Source: Oleiagrimonas sp963821885
GTDB taxonomy: Bacteria > Pseudomonadota > Gammaproteobacteria > Xanthomonadales > Rhodanobacteraceae
Assembly: GCA_963821885.1 (NCBI GenBank)
Contig: CAWGFN010000001.1
Span: 1-64,000 of the forward strand
Direction of reading: 5' to 3'
Length of the DNA stretch: 64,000 nucleotides
The notes under the pieces were generated by a model. That model was not told where the DNA came from, searched no databases, and worked only from the letters and a program-made list of their open reading frames with translations. Positions 50,446 to 58,936 of the stretch are shown here, piece after piece; the first letter of the stretch is position 1; each line of letters begins with the position of its first letter. The translations under genes and the position numbers were made by a program.

Positions 50446-51000
50446 TCATCGCAGCAGCAGGGCCGCGGCGATCGCCACGATGACGATGCCGATCGCCGCC
50501 GCCGGCATGATCCAGCGCCCCATGTTGCTTCGACCGGTTGCGGGATGCCCCTCGCCGGCATGCGCGCTGTCGTCGGCGCCGCGGTGCAGCAGGGTGACCA
50601 TGTCGCGAACGGTCGCGGGATCGAAGCGGAAGGGATCGAAGCGTGCGTGACCGTGCTTTTTCAGCAGGACGCGCACGTCGTTGGCGCCGGGCACGTACTT
50701 CATGGCCCAGTCGGTGAACGAAGCGCGCGAGACGATGCTGCGCGAGAGCACCTTGAGGTCGTGATGGCGGGGGTCGGCGAGCAGGGTCGCGTAGAGGTCG
50801 TCGATGGCCTCGCTGGAACCTTCCAGGCACTGGAAGAAGTGTCCGTCGGCGTAATACAGCGCGCCGACCAGGCCGCGACGCGGATTGTTCAGCCGCGACT
50901 GCACGAGGATCCGCCCGACCTCCGGCTCCACGCCCAGACCCTGGCGGCTGGGGGCGAAGGATGCGCGGCTGATGTAGACCAGTTGTTGCAGCTCGGCCAT
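50446..51000 (-). CDS. BLUF blue-light sensor with C-terminal membrane anchor
   Basis: 184 residues. BLUF domain at 1-100: Tyr9 in LQQLVYISRAS, Asn38/Asn39 in LVQSRLNNPRRGLVGALYYADG and Gln57 in HFFQCLEG. These are the flavin-near residues of the hydrogen-bond switch, and all are present. After a linker (about 105-160) a single hydrophobic helix (IMPAAAIGIVIVAIAAALLL) ends the protein at the last residue, so it is a tail-anchored protein facing the cytosol. Most short BLUF proteins are soluble. The domain senses blue light through FAD and passes the signal to a partner. None is encoded as a fusion; the PadR and DUF2256 genes nearby are candidates. Confidence 0.92.
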   Translation of the reverse strand: MAELQQLVYISRASFAPSRQGLGVEPEVGRILVQSRLNNPRRGLVGALYYADGHFFQCLEGSSEAIDDLYATLLADPRHHDLKVLSRSIVSRASFTDWAMKYVPGANDVRVLLKKHGHARFDPFRFDPATVRDMVTLLHRGADDSAHAGEGHPATGRSNMGRWIMPAAAIGIVIVAIAAALLLR

Positions 51001-51241
51001 GGCGAAGTCCCGGGTTTGACGTTGGATGGATGCACGCGAGCGCATGTGGTCACGGGCGCAGGGCTTTACGCGAGGCGCGGCGCATCGGATGCAGCATGTC
51101 GTGATGGGCGGGCGTGTTTGTCGCTTGACCCTTGTGGCGGTGCCGTCCATGCTCGATGCGGGGTGGCGGTCGCGGTTGTGCGATGACTGTCTTGTCGGGG
51201 CATGACCGCGCGAACCATCCAGCGGTCGTCGAGGGGGAGCG

Positions 51242-51757
51242 ATGAATTTGCGCGTCTGTATGCCGTTTACGTCCATGGTCCTGGCCATGGCCTGCCTGGC
51301 ATGGCCGGCCCTGTTGCCTGCCGCGTCCGGCCAGGATCTTCCAATCCATCTCGAGGCTGGCGCTTGGACCTACCACTCGCGGGTCGTGATCGGCGAGGTC
51401 AATGGCTCGGCCAAGCCGATGGAAAGGCACTGGCGCGATTGCGGCACGGGCGTCGAGGTCGGCACGCGCTTCCTGCTGCCGCACACCAGGGACACCACGT
51501 GCAGCGTGCATGCGGTGACCCCGCAGGGGGACGGGTATCACCTGAAAATGACCTGCGTCATTCACGTCGACAATGTCACCACCACGGTGCGGTCGGACAT
51601 GACCGTGCATGAGCTGGATCGGGGCACGCGGCTCGAGGCCGAGGGCACCCTGGACCAGGTGATGAAGTTGCCGGAGCTGCCTGCACGGCCCGCACGCCGC
51701 TTCATCCTGCAGGCCAGGGTGGAAGCGTCGCGTTCCGGCATGTGCAACATGGATTGA
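51242..51757 (+). CDS. secreted DUF3617-like protein
   Basis: 171 residues from ATG 51242 with GAGGGGGAGC upstream. Signal peptide MVLAMACLAWPALLPAASG. The mature part begins LEAGAWTYHSRVVIGEVNG and has Cys in WRDCGTG, TTCSVHAV, KMTCVIHV and near the end, with alternating strands. This is the pattern of DUF3617 (a beta-sandwich with conserved disulfides in Proteobacteria). Periplasmic; function unknown. Confidence 0.72.
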   Translation: MNLRVCMPFTSMVLAMACLAWPALLPAASGQDLPIHLEAGAWTYHSRVVIGEVNGSAKPMERHWRDCGTGVEVGTRFLLPHTRDTTCSVHAVTPQGDGYHLKMTCVIHVDNVTTTVRSDMTVHELDRGTRLEAEGTLDQVMKLPELPARPARRFILQARVEASRSGMCNMD

Positions 51758-51847
51758 GGCCCGGGGGGGGGGTAGCGTCCGTGCCGAGCGTCGCGTGCGG
51801 GTGGCCTGGTGCGAGCGGCCGCCGACGCAGGGAGCAGGCTTAAGCAC

Positions 51848-53095
51848 ATGCGTATCGCCATCGTGGGTTACGGCACCGGAGGACAGGCCTCGGCGCTGAT
51901 GCTTTCGGCCGACGGCCACGCCGTGGACGTCTTCGAACGCGCGCCGGCGCCCGGTCCCGTGGGCGCCGGCTTCCTGCTGCAGCCGGTGGGCCTGGCCGTG
52001 CTCTGGGAGATGGGCATGCTCGATGCCGTGCTTGCACACGGCGCGCGCATCGGACGCCTGTACGGACAGAACCAGGAAGGCCGTCCGGTCATGGACATGC
52101 GTTATCGCGATCTCGACCCGACCCTGTTCGGGCTGGGCCTGCAGCGAGGCGCGCTGTTCAGTCTGCTCGATGCGGGGTGGCGCGAGGGCCGCCGGTTGCA
52201 TGCCGGCTGCACGATCGCGCAGGTCGATGCCGAGCGTGGCGAGCTGATCGATGTGGACGGCCGTCGATACGGCGGCTATGACCTGGTCGTGGTCGCCGAC
52301 GGCACGGCCTCGACCCTGCGCGGCCAGGTGGTGCCGGCGCGCCTTGATCGCCCCTATCCGTGGGGCGCGCAGTGGTGCCTGGTCGAGCAGGGTGACTGGT
52401 CGCCCACAGATCAACTGCGGCAACGCTATGCATCGGCGCGACGCATGGCCGGCATGCTGCCGGTCGGCACGCGCCCCGGCGATCCGGTGCCCCGGCTGAG
52501 CTTCTTCTGGAGCCTGCCGGTGAGCGCGCTGGATGCCGGCGTCGCCGACGCGCGCCGCTGGCGCGAGGATGTGGCCGCGGTGTGGCCGGAGGCTTCGGCG
52601 CGCCTGGGCCCGGCCGACGTGCCGCCGGGACTGGCCGCGGCGCGCTACCGGGATGCCGTGCACCGCCAGTGGTTTCGCGGCCGGGCCGTCCTGCTCGGCG
52701 ATGCCGCGCATGCCATGAGTCCGCAGCTCGGCCAGGGCGTCAACATGGCGCTGCTCGATGCGCGCGTGCTGCGTGATGCCCTGCGTAGCCACGCTGCGCT
52801 GCCGGCGGCACTGGGCGCCTACCAGCGCGAACGTCGCGCGCACCTGCGCGCCTATCATTTCTGGAGCCGATGGCTGACACCGCTGTTCCAGTCCGAACGC
52901 GACACCGCCGCCCGCTGGCGTGACCGCCTGTTCCATCCGCTGTCGCGCATGCCGCTCGCGCGCGGGCAGATGCTGCGCGTGCTGACCGGCACGCGCAAGG
53001 GCTGGCTGGGTCGTTGGCCCCTGCCTGCGGGATTCGTGCGTGCGCTGCAGACGCGCCAGGCATCGCCGCGTGACGCATCGTCCGGAGGTTCCTGA
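51848..53095 (+). CDS. FAD-dependent monooxygenase (PHBH/UbiH type)
   Basis: 415 residues from ATG 51848. The Rossmann motif IAIVGYGTGGQASALMLSADG is at the N-terminus, followed by VFERA. Later come the DG motif YDLVVVADGTASTLR and the FAD ribityl motif GRAVLLGDAAHAMSPQLGQGVNMALLDA. This is the group A flavoprotein hydroxylase fold, which uses NAD(P)H and oxygen to hydroxylate aromatic or polyketide-like substrates. The gene is not in an obvious pathway cluster. It ends 10 bases before the Mrr-like gene, which faces it. Confidence 0.93.
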   Translation: MRIAIVGYGTGGQASALMLSADGHAVDVFERAPAPGPVGAGFLLQPVGLAVLWEMGMLDAVLAHGARIGRLYGQNQEGRPVMDMRYRDLDPTLFGLGLQRGALFSLLDAGWREGRRLHAGCTIAQVDAERGELIDVDGRRYGGYDLVVVADGTASTLRGQVVPARLDRPYPWGAQWCLVEQGDWSPTDQLRQRYASARRMAGMLPVGTRPGDPVPRLSFFWSLPVSALDAGVADARRWREDVAAVWPEASARLGPADVPPGLAAARYRDAVHRQWFRGRAVLLGDAAHAMSPQLGQGVNMALLDARVLRDALRSHAALPAALGAYQRERRAHLRAYHFWSRWLTPLFQSERDTAARWRDRLFHPLSRMPLARGQMLRVLTGTRKGWLGRWPLPAGFVRALQTRQASPRDASSGGS

Positions 53096-53104
53096 CGGCC
53101 GGTG

Positions 53105-54001
53105 TCAGGCCAGGGCCCGCGTGCCGCGGCATGCGGGGAAGCGGCTGCATCCCCAGAATGCGCTGCCCGACTGCTTGTTGGCGCGGCGCACCATGGCGGC
53201 GTTGCAGCGTGGGCAGGTCGGTGGCGCGTGGTCGGCACGGGCCGTGTCATGGGATGCCGCCTCGGTCGCGACGGCATCGGGTTCGACCCTCGGTTGGCGC
53301 GGCGACACGTGCGTGGCACGAGTCTGTCCGGGCGCCGCGGTGGTCGCTTCCGCGAGGCGCGCCTGGCCCTCGCGCACCAGCGCCAGCAGCGCATCGCCGT
53401 TGATCAGTTCGATCGGCTTGCCCTGCGCGAAGCGCTGCGCATCGGCGGTGAAATCGCCCACGCTGACCACGATGACGTGCTGCGCGTCATGGTGCGCCAG
53501 CAGGCCGAACATCTCGCGGACCACGCGGACGTCCACCTTCTGCCGCCGCCACTGCTTGCATTGCACCAGGGTGGTCCGCCCGTCTCGTTTGAGCAGCAGG
53601 TCGATGCCGCCATCGGCGCCGCCCAGGCCGTTTTCCTCCACCCGGTAGCCGCGCTGGCGGAAGGCTTCGCCGACCACGCGCTCGAAGTCCCCCCAGTGCA
53701 TCGAACGCAGGCTGTCGAGCCCCGTCTGGGTGCGCAGCAGCCGTTTGCGATGCCAGCGCCTTATCGCCGAGACCAGGGCCGCCAGCCAGAATGCCGCCAG
53801 CAACGTCGTCGGCAGCCATGCTCCGGTCGGGGACGACAACGCGCCACCCAGGGCCGCCAGGATCGCGTTCGGACTGTGCGCGAGCAGCGGCACGAGCACG
53901 TCGCGCAGACCGAAGAAGGCGACCAGGCCGAGGACCACGCCGACCGGCCACGGTGCATCGGCGACGAGCAGCAGCAGATGAGTGTCCTTGCGTCGTGCCA
54001 T
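53105..54001 (-). CDS. membrane-anchored Mrr-like restriction endonuclease domain protein with zinc ribbon
   Basis: 298 residues. Two hydrophobic segments at the start (PWPVGVVLGLVAFFGLRDV, LPTTLLAAFWLAALVSAI) anchor it. The Mrr_cat/PD-(D/E)XK nuclease region lies at about 95-205: HWGDFERVVGEAFRQRGYRV, GGADGGIDLLLKRDG with the metal-binding Asp, and VQCKQW as the QxK motif. A final zinc ribbon of topoisomerase type (CPRCNAAMVRRANKQSGSAFWGCSRFPAC) ends the protein. Both parts occur together in a known family. It may degrade DNA entering the cell or methylated DNA at the membrane. No methyltransferase partner is adjacent. Confidence 0.88.
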   Translation of the reverse strand: MARRKDTHLLLLVADAPWPVGVVLGLVAFFGLRDVLVPLLAHSPNAILAALGGALSSPTGAWLPTTLLAAFWLAALVSAIRRWHRKRLLRTQTGLDSLRSMHWGDFERVVGEAFRQRGYRVEENGLGGADGGIDLLLKRDGRTTLVQCKQWRRQKVDVRVVREMFGLLAHHDAQHVIVVSVGDFTADAQRFAQGKPIELINGDALLALVREGQARLAEATTAAPGQTRATHVSPRQPRVEPDAVATEAASHDTARADHAPPTCPRCNAAMVRRANKQSGSAFWGCSRFPACRGTRALA

Positions 54002-54067
54002 GTCGCGCTCCCTGTGACATATCCGTTGCCAGGATAACCCCGGCGGGGCGCCTGGGGAATCCGCCGG

Positions 54068-54946
54068 TCAGGCGCTCGATGCGTCTCCGCAGACGTCGCG
54101 CCACAGGGCGTACATCACGCCGAACATCACCGCCAGGAAGACCACCATGAACGCCAGGTCCAGCGGGACGATCAGCACCATGACCGCCTTGGGTCCGAGC
54201 AGGGCGCCCAGCAGCCCGAACACCACCGCGACGATCGCGAGCGCGATGAAAAGGACGATCATGAAGCCGATGAAGCTCAAGACGAACACCAGCAGCGGCA
54301 GCAGGTTCTTCAGCGCGCCGGCGAAGCCATCGCCGATGGCGGAAAGCACCCCGCGCCGCGTGATGGCGACCTGGCCGAGAGCGATGGAGTACGCGCCCAT
54401 CATGAACAGCATCAGCACGCTCAGCAGTGCCAGCGTCGCGCCGATGCCGGATGGCAGCGAAGGCGGCGGCATGGGCTGCCCGGCACTGGCGGTCAGGATG
54501 TCCATGTACCAATGGAGCAGGCCGCTGCCGGTGGAAAGCATGATCGCGGCCAGGATGATGGCGTACAGCAGCATCATGGCCACGCCGAAGCCGATGAGCG
54601 CGCCCGCCTGTCCGCCACGATAGGCGCTGAAGATGTCGCGTGCGCGAGCGGGCTGGTTCCGGTCCACCGCGTGCAAGAGCTGCAGGTAGCCGCCATAGAT
54701 CGGCAGGATCAGGATGCCGCCCAGCAGGGACAGCCCCATGATCCAGGCGTAGACCGCCGGCCCGGGCGCGGTGTGGTTCATCATCGAGGACCACTGCATG
54801 GGCAACGTGATCACGCTCGGGATCATGCAGACCAGCCCGAGCAGGATGGCGCCGCCGAACACCGGTTTCGGATGGCGGAACATGTTCACGATGCCGTACT
54901 TGAGCCAGCCGAAGCCGGCGCCGGGTCCCTTCGCGCGTGTCGTCAT
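54068..54946 (-). CDS. BPSS1780-like multipass membrane protein
   Basis: 292 residues from ATG 54946, with GGAAGGGAAG upstream. Starts MTTRAKGPGAGFGWLKYG and shows six hydrophobic segments (VFGGAILLGLVCMIPSVITL, AWIMGLSLLGGILILPIYGG, GALIGFGVAMMLLYAIILAAI and others). The segments GWLKYGIVNMFRHP and GGYLQLLHAVDRNQPARARDIF resemble the BPSS1780 family, which is uncharacterised. A longer frame from 55249 carries 101 residues of no character. Function unknown. Confidence 0.8.
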   Translation of the reverse strand: MTTRAKGPGAGFGWLKYGIVNMFRHPKPVFGGAILLGLVCMIPSVITLPMQWSSMMNHTAPGPAVYAWIMGLSLLGGILILPIYGGYLQLLHAVDRNQPARARDIFSAYRGGQAGALIGFGVAMMLLYAIILAAIMLSTGSGLLHWYMDILTASAGQPMPPPSLPSGIGATLALLSVLMLFMMGAYSIALGQVAITRRGVLSAIGDGFAGALKNLLPLLVFVLSFIGFMIVLFIALAIVAVVFGLLGALLGPKAVMVLIVPLDLAFMVVFLAVMFGVMYALWRDVCGDASSA

Positions 54947-55196
54947 GAGCTTCCCTTCCTGCTTCCCGGCGCCCCCGCGCCGCCCGTGACGAGCATAGGG
55001 CATGTCGCCCGGGACGTCATGCCACGGGCGTCGAAGGCGCCGCCCTGAGGCGTTCGCGGGAAGTCCGTCGCACTGGGTCATGATCGCTTGCAGTGCCGCC
55101 GGGAGACCCTCTATCTTGAGTGGGTTGGAGGGGCGGCACATGCCATGCATGGCCGCGCGAGACGTTGGCTTGGTCCAGGCGAGAGGAGAGACGGGA

Positions 55197-55697
55197 ATGG
55201 ATTGTCCGGTGTGCGTGAAGATCATGACCCAGGAGGATTTCGGCAGCATTCAGGTCGAGGTGTGCGTCGACGGCTGCAAGGGAATCTGGTTCGACTGCGG
55301 CGAATTGGCCAAGCTCGACCAGGCCAACGAGGGCGCCGGCCCGGCCCTCAAGGACGCGCTGGCCAGTCCGCTCGTCAATCATGCCGATCACGGCGACCTG
55401 ACCTGCCCGAAGTGCCAGATCACCATGCACCACCACGAGTACAAGTCCGAGAAGCAGGCCGACATCGACGAGTGCTACAAGTGCGGCGGTATCTTCATCG
55501 ACTCGGGAGAGCTGAAGGTCATCCGCGACCACCACATGAGCGCAGAGGAAGAGTCGAACTACGTGCAGGGGCTGATCGACAACCTGCCGTCCTACCACGC
55601 GGCTCGCGAGGACCTGAATCGCGCCGAGCAGCGCGAGAAGGCGCTGCGCAACCTGACGCGCTTCCTGCGCGTGAGCTACTACGTCACCGGCCAGTAG
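55197..55697 (+). CDS. zf-TFIIB-type double zinc-ribbon protein
   Basis: 166 residues from ATG 55197, with GAGAGGAGAGACGGGA upstream. Two TFIIB-like zinc ribbons: CPVC and CVDGCKGIWFDCGELAKL near the N-terminus, then CPKC, HHHEYKSEKQADIDECYKCGGIFIDSGEL. The C-terminal 50 residues form helices (AREDLNRAEQREKALRNLTRFLRVSYYV). Small bacterial proteins of this class are soluble and of unknown function. The gene is monocistronic. Confidence 0.88.
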   Translation: MDCPVCVKIMTQEDFGSIQVEVCVDGCKGIWFDCGELAKLDQANEGAGPALKDALASPLVNHADHGDLTCPKCQITMHHHEYKSEKQADIDECYKCGGIFIDSGELKVIRDHHMSAEEESNYVQGLIDNLPSYHAAREDLNRAEQREKALRNLTRFLRVSYYVTGQ

Positions 55698-55778
55698 GCG
55701 ACTGCGACCGGCGTCGCGCCCGGGCCAGCGCGTTGCGCGGCCCGGGTCATGCATGTCCTCGCGGCGGGTGTCGTCGCG

Positions 55779-57725
55779 TCAGTGTCCGGCGGCGGGCGCC
55801 GAGACCAGCGGCAGCAGCACCGCGCTGGGGCCGTCCTTGCCATGCTCGATGGTGACCGTGGCCTTGCGGTAGTCGCTGGGCTTGGCGAACAGGATGTTGG
55901 GCACCCAGGTCTGCGGATTGCGGTCGTAGAGCGGGAACAGGCTGGACTGGATCTGCACCATGATCCGGTGGCCCGGCTTGAACACGTAGTTCACCGTGGG
56001 CAGCCGGAAGCGGTACTGCTGCACACGGTTGGCCGGAATCGGCGTCGGATGCGCGAAGCTCTGGCGATAGCGGCCACGGAAGATGTCCATCGACACCGGA
56101 AGTTCGTAGCCGCTCATGTCCGGATCGGTGGCCACGGTGCCGGGATAGACGTCGATCAGCTTGACCACGAAGTCGCCGTCGGTACCGGTTGTGCGGGCAT
56201 AGATGTCGGCGATCGGCGCGCCCTGGATGCTGACGCTGCGGGTCAGGACGGGCGTGGTGTAGGACAGCACGTCGGGCCGTGACTCGGCGAAGCGCTGGTC
56301 ATGCACCAGCCAGGTGCGCCAGCGGCCCTCGTCGCCGGCCTTGATCGGGCGCGGCATGTACGGCACCGGCTTGGCCGGGTCCGACACGTAGCTGTCGCTG
56401 CCGGCCACGGCGGACTTGAAGCCGAGTCCGAAGCCGGCCTGCAGGTACAGCGGCGTGCGCGGCTGCCGGTCGGCCACCTTCCAGTCGGCGAAGCGGTCCC
56501 AGCGCGATTGGCTGGGGTTGTAGATCATCGCCTCGGGCAGCGGCTGCTTCATCGGCGTGCCGCGCAGGTAGTGGTTGAACCACGGGATGATCACCTGCCG
56601 GCGGAACTGCGCGGTGGTGTCGCCCGGCCACTTCAGCGGCCCGATGTGCCAGCCGGCGCGGTTGATCTGGCTGTGCCACCAGGGGCCGATCACCAGATGG
56701 TTGTTGGCGCCGTGGCCAGCCTTCTTCAGCGCTTCCCAGGCGTGCACGGCACCGTAGATGTCCTCCTGGTCCCACATGCCCTGCAGCCACATCGTCGGCA
56801 CGCTGGACGGATGCTTGACGACCTGCCGGTCCAGCGCCTGCAGCTGCCAGAAGGCATCGTAGGCCGGATGCGCGGCGAAGCGGTTCCACCACGGCAATTG
56901 TTTGAAGCCGTTGGCGTCGGCATAGGCGCCGGCCGAGCCGGCCTCGAGGAAATTGGTGTAGTCGTCGGCGTTCTCGCGGGGAATGCCCTTGCCGTTGCCC
57001 CTGGCGGTCATCTGTCCGGTGAAGTAGTCCAGGTTGACCTGGCGCAGCGCGCCGTAGTGGTACCAGTCGTCGCCCATCCAGCCGTCGATCATGGGGCTTT
57101 CGGGCGCCGCGACCTTCAGCGCCGGATGCGGGTGGAGCAGGGCCATGACCACGGTCCAGCCGTCGTATGACGAGCCGATCATGCCGACCTTGCCGTTCGA
57201 TTGCGGCACGTTCTTGACCAGCCAGGCGATGGTGTCCCAGGCGTCGGTGGTGTCGTCGGTCTTGGTCGGGTTGAGCGGTCCGCGCGGCGGGCGCGTCATG
57301 ACGTACTTGCCTTGTGAACCGTACTTGCCGCGGATGTCCTGCCATACCAGGATGTAACTGCCGTCGGCCCAGTCCTTGTCGCCCGACCACACGGCCTCGG
57401 CCATGTGCGGGCTGTTGTTGGGCACGAATCCGCTGGCGTTGTAGGGCGTGCGCTCGAGCAGCATCGGCAGGCCATGCGCGCCCTTGGGGATCAGGATCAC
57501 CGTGTGCAGCTTGACGCCGTCGCGCATCGGGACCATGACGTCGCGCATGACGTAGTCGAAGTTGTCCCGCGGCTGTTTCCAGTGGGCCGGAATGTCCGAT
57601 CCGGTCTGGATCATGTCCGGCGTGATCTTGCCGGCGGCATCGGCCGGGGGCGGCGTGGCGCATGCCAGGCCGCAACAAAGGAAGGTCAGGGCAAGCAGGC
57701 TCGAGCCCAGCACGGCAGGTTTCAT
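55779..57725 (-). CDS. secreted CocE/NonD-type hydrolase (S15-like acylase/peptidase)
   Basis: 648 residues from ATG 57725 (GAGGAA upstream). Signal peptide LGSSLLALTFLCCGLACA. The alpha/beta hydrolase core contains RDGVKLHTVILIPKG and GMIGSSYDGW with the nucleophile Ser. A WDQEDIYG acid and a GPWWHSQ His follow. The C-terminal beta-jelly-roll (X-Pro dipeptidyl-peptidase C-terminal, PepX_C) covers the last 230 residues. Enzymes of this family are glutaryl-7-ACA acylases, alpha-amino acid ester hydrolases or X-Pro peptidases. Exported, probably periplasmic. Confidence 0.92.
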   Translation of the reverse strand: MKPAVLGSSLLALTFLCCGLACATPPPADAAGKITPDMIQTGSDIPAHWKQPRDNFDYVMRDVMVPMRDGVKLHTVILIPKGAHGLPMLLERTPYNASGFVPNNSPHMAEAVWSGDKDWADGSYILVWQDIRGKYGSQGKYVMTRPPRGPLNPTKTDDTTDAWDTIAWLVKNVPQSNGKVGMIGSSYDGWTVVMALLHPHPALKVAAPESPMIDGWMGDDWYHYGALRQVNLDYFTGQMTARGNGKGIPRENADDYTNFLEAGSAGAYADANGFKQLPWWNRFAAHPAYDAFWQLQALDRQVVKHPSSVPTMWLQGMWDQEDIYGAVHAWEALKKAGHGANNHLVIGPWWHSQINRAGWHIGPLKWPGDTTAQFRRQVIIPWFNHYLRGTPMKQPLPEAMIYNPSQSRWDRFADWKVADRQPRTPLYLQAGFGLGFKSAVAGSDSYVSDPAKPVPYMPRPIKAGDEGRWRTWLVHDQRFAESRPDVLSYTTPVLTRSVSIQGAPIADIYARTTGTDGDFVVKLIDVYPGTVATDPDMSGYELPVSMDIFRGRYRQSFAHPTPIPANRVQQYRFRLPTVNYVFKPGHRIMVQIQSSLFPLYDRNPQTWVPNILFAKPSDYRKATVTIEHGKDGPSAVLLPLVSAPAAGH

Positions 57726-57873
57726 CTGCGGGATTCCTCGGTGGTCGGGGGGGGCGCGGCATCCCGGCCGCAGACCGCCACTATGGAAAAGTTTGCAGAC
57801 GTTTTGCAACTGCCATTCGATCGAGTGGCAGCGATGCGGGATGGCCGGGCCTGACCCTGGCGTTGCATGCACG

Positions 57874-57906
57874 GACGCCGCCAGGGCAGGTGGCCCTGGC
57901 GGCGTC
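57874..57906 (-). terminator. strong hairpin after the Sel1-like gene
   Basis: GACGCCGCCAGGGC at 57874-57887 and GCCCTGGCGGCGTC at 57893-57906 are perfect 14-base arms. It lies 8 bases past the stop of the minus-strand gene at 57914. No T-run follows, so it is either a Rho-dependent or a stabilising hairpin. Confidence 0.5.
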
Positions 57907-57913
57907 CCCTGGA

Positions 57914-58750
57914 TCAGTGCGCGGCGGGAATCGGCAGCTTGACCGACTGCAATGGGCCGACGTCGACGTGCCCTTCCGGCAGGGTCTTGAAGTAGACCTT
58001 CGCGGCCGTGTGCAGTTTATTCATCACGAATCGCGTCGATACGCACGCGCCCACCACGTCATGGGCGGCAAGCGGCCATTTCGCGGTCGTGCTGGCTGGA
58101 TGGCCGGCCGCGCCTCCCGGGGTGAGGCCGGTGATGCACAGCTCGGTGCCATCGCCGCCATTCCAGGTATCCACGGAACGTGCCATGGCATGCCGGAAAT
58201 GCATCTTGGCCCGGTGCGCGGCGAAGGCATCGCCGTAGCGCGGGCTCATGTTCTTGAGCAATGCCAGGGCCTGGCTGCGTTGATCCGGCGTGGCCAGTCG
58301 ATACGCCGCCACGGCGACATCCACGTAGTGCTGCGGGTTGCGCCGTTCGGCCGAGAGCAGCAGCCAGGCAATGCCCAGCGGCTTGTTCTTGGCGACGTGG
58401 TGGCCGTTGTAGTAGATCAGCCCCAGGGAGTACTGCGCGTTCTTGTTGGCCCAGCCGGCCGCGTCCTTGAGATCGAACAGTGCCGAGTCGTAATCGCCCC
58501 GGGCCCATTCATGGATGCCGTGGCAATAGTCGGTATTGCCCGGCAGGAAGTAGAACAGCGCATCGACGCATTTTTGCCGGGTGACATCGAATCCCTGGAA
58601 GGCCATCGGCTTGCCGGCGGGTGCTTGGATGGTCGAGCTCGATCGTGCCTGCAGTCCGTTCGGTGATGCATACCTCGCCGCATTCGCGCTCCAGGCGATG
58701 GCGCATGCGCACAGGGTGACGAGTGCCTTGCCGGCCTTTCCTGTCTTCAT
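57914..58750 (-). CDS. secreted Sel1-like (SLR) repeat protein
   Basis: 278 residues from ATG 58750, with AAAGGAG upstream. The ORF extends to 58789 without a ribosome binding site. A signal peptide (ALVTLCACAIAWSANA) is followed by Sel1-like helical repeats: HEWARGDYDSALFDLKDAAG, AQYSLGLIYYNGHHVAKNKPLGIAWLLLSAE. A C-terminal part contains cysteines (LCITGL, GACVST). SLR proteins mediate protein-protein contacts, often in signalling or envelope maintenance. Partner unknown. Confidence 0.8.
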   Translation of the reverse strand: MKTGKAGKALVTLCACAIAWSANAARYASPNGLQARSSSTIQAPAGKPMAFQGFDVTRQKCVDALFYFLPGNTDYCHGIHEWARGDYDSALFDLKDAAGWANKNAQYSLGLIYYNGHHVAKNKPLGIAWLLLSAERRNPQHYVDVAVAAYRLATPDQRSQALALLKNMSPRYGDAFAAHRAKMHFRHAMARSVDTWNGGDGTELCITGLTPGGAAGHPASTTAKWPLAAHDVVGACVSTRFVMNKLHTAAKVYFKTLPEGHVDVGPLQSVKLPIPAAH

Positions 58751-58936
58751 GGTGCTACTCCTTTGCCCATTCACGACCACTATAGGCAATATCGAGCTGC
58801 GCGCAAATGACCGGAAGATATGGAGAAAGTGCTCGCCCCGACGACACGGTGGGGCGGGCCTCGCCGCGGTGACCGACGATGGCCTGGTGCATGGACGCGC
58901 GCCGGCAACGCGGCGCGGCCAGCGCGCGCGCCGGAT

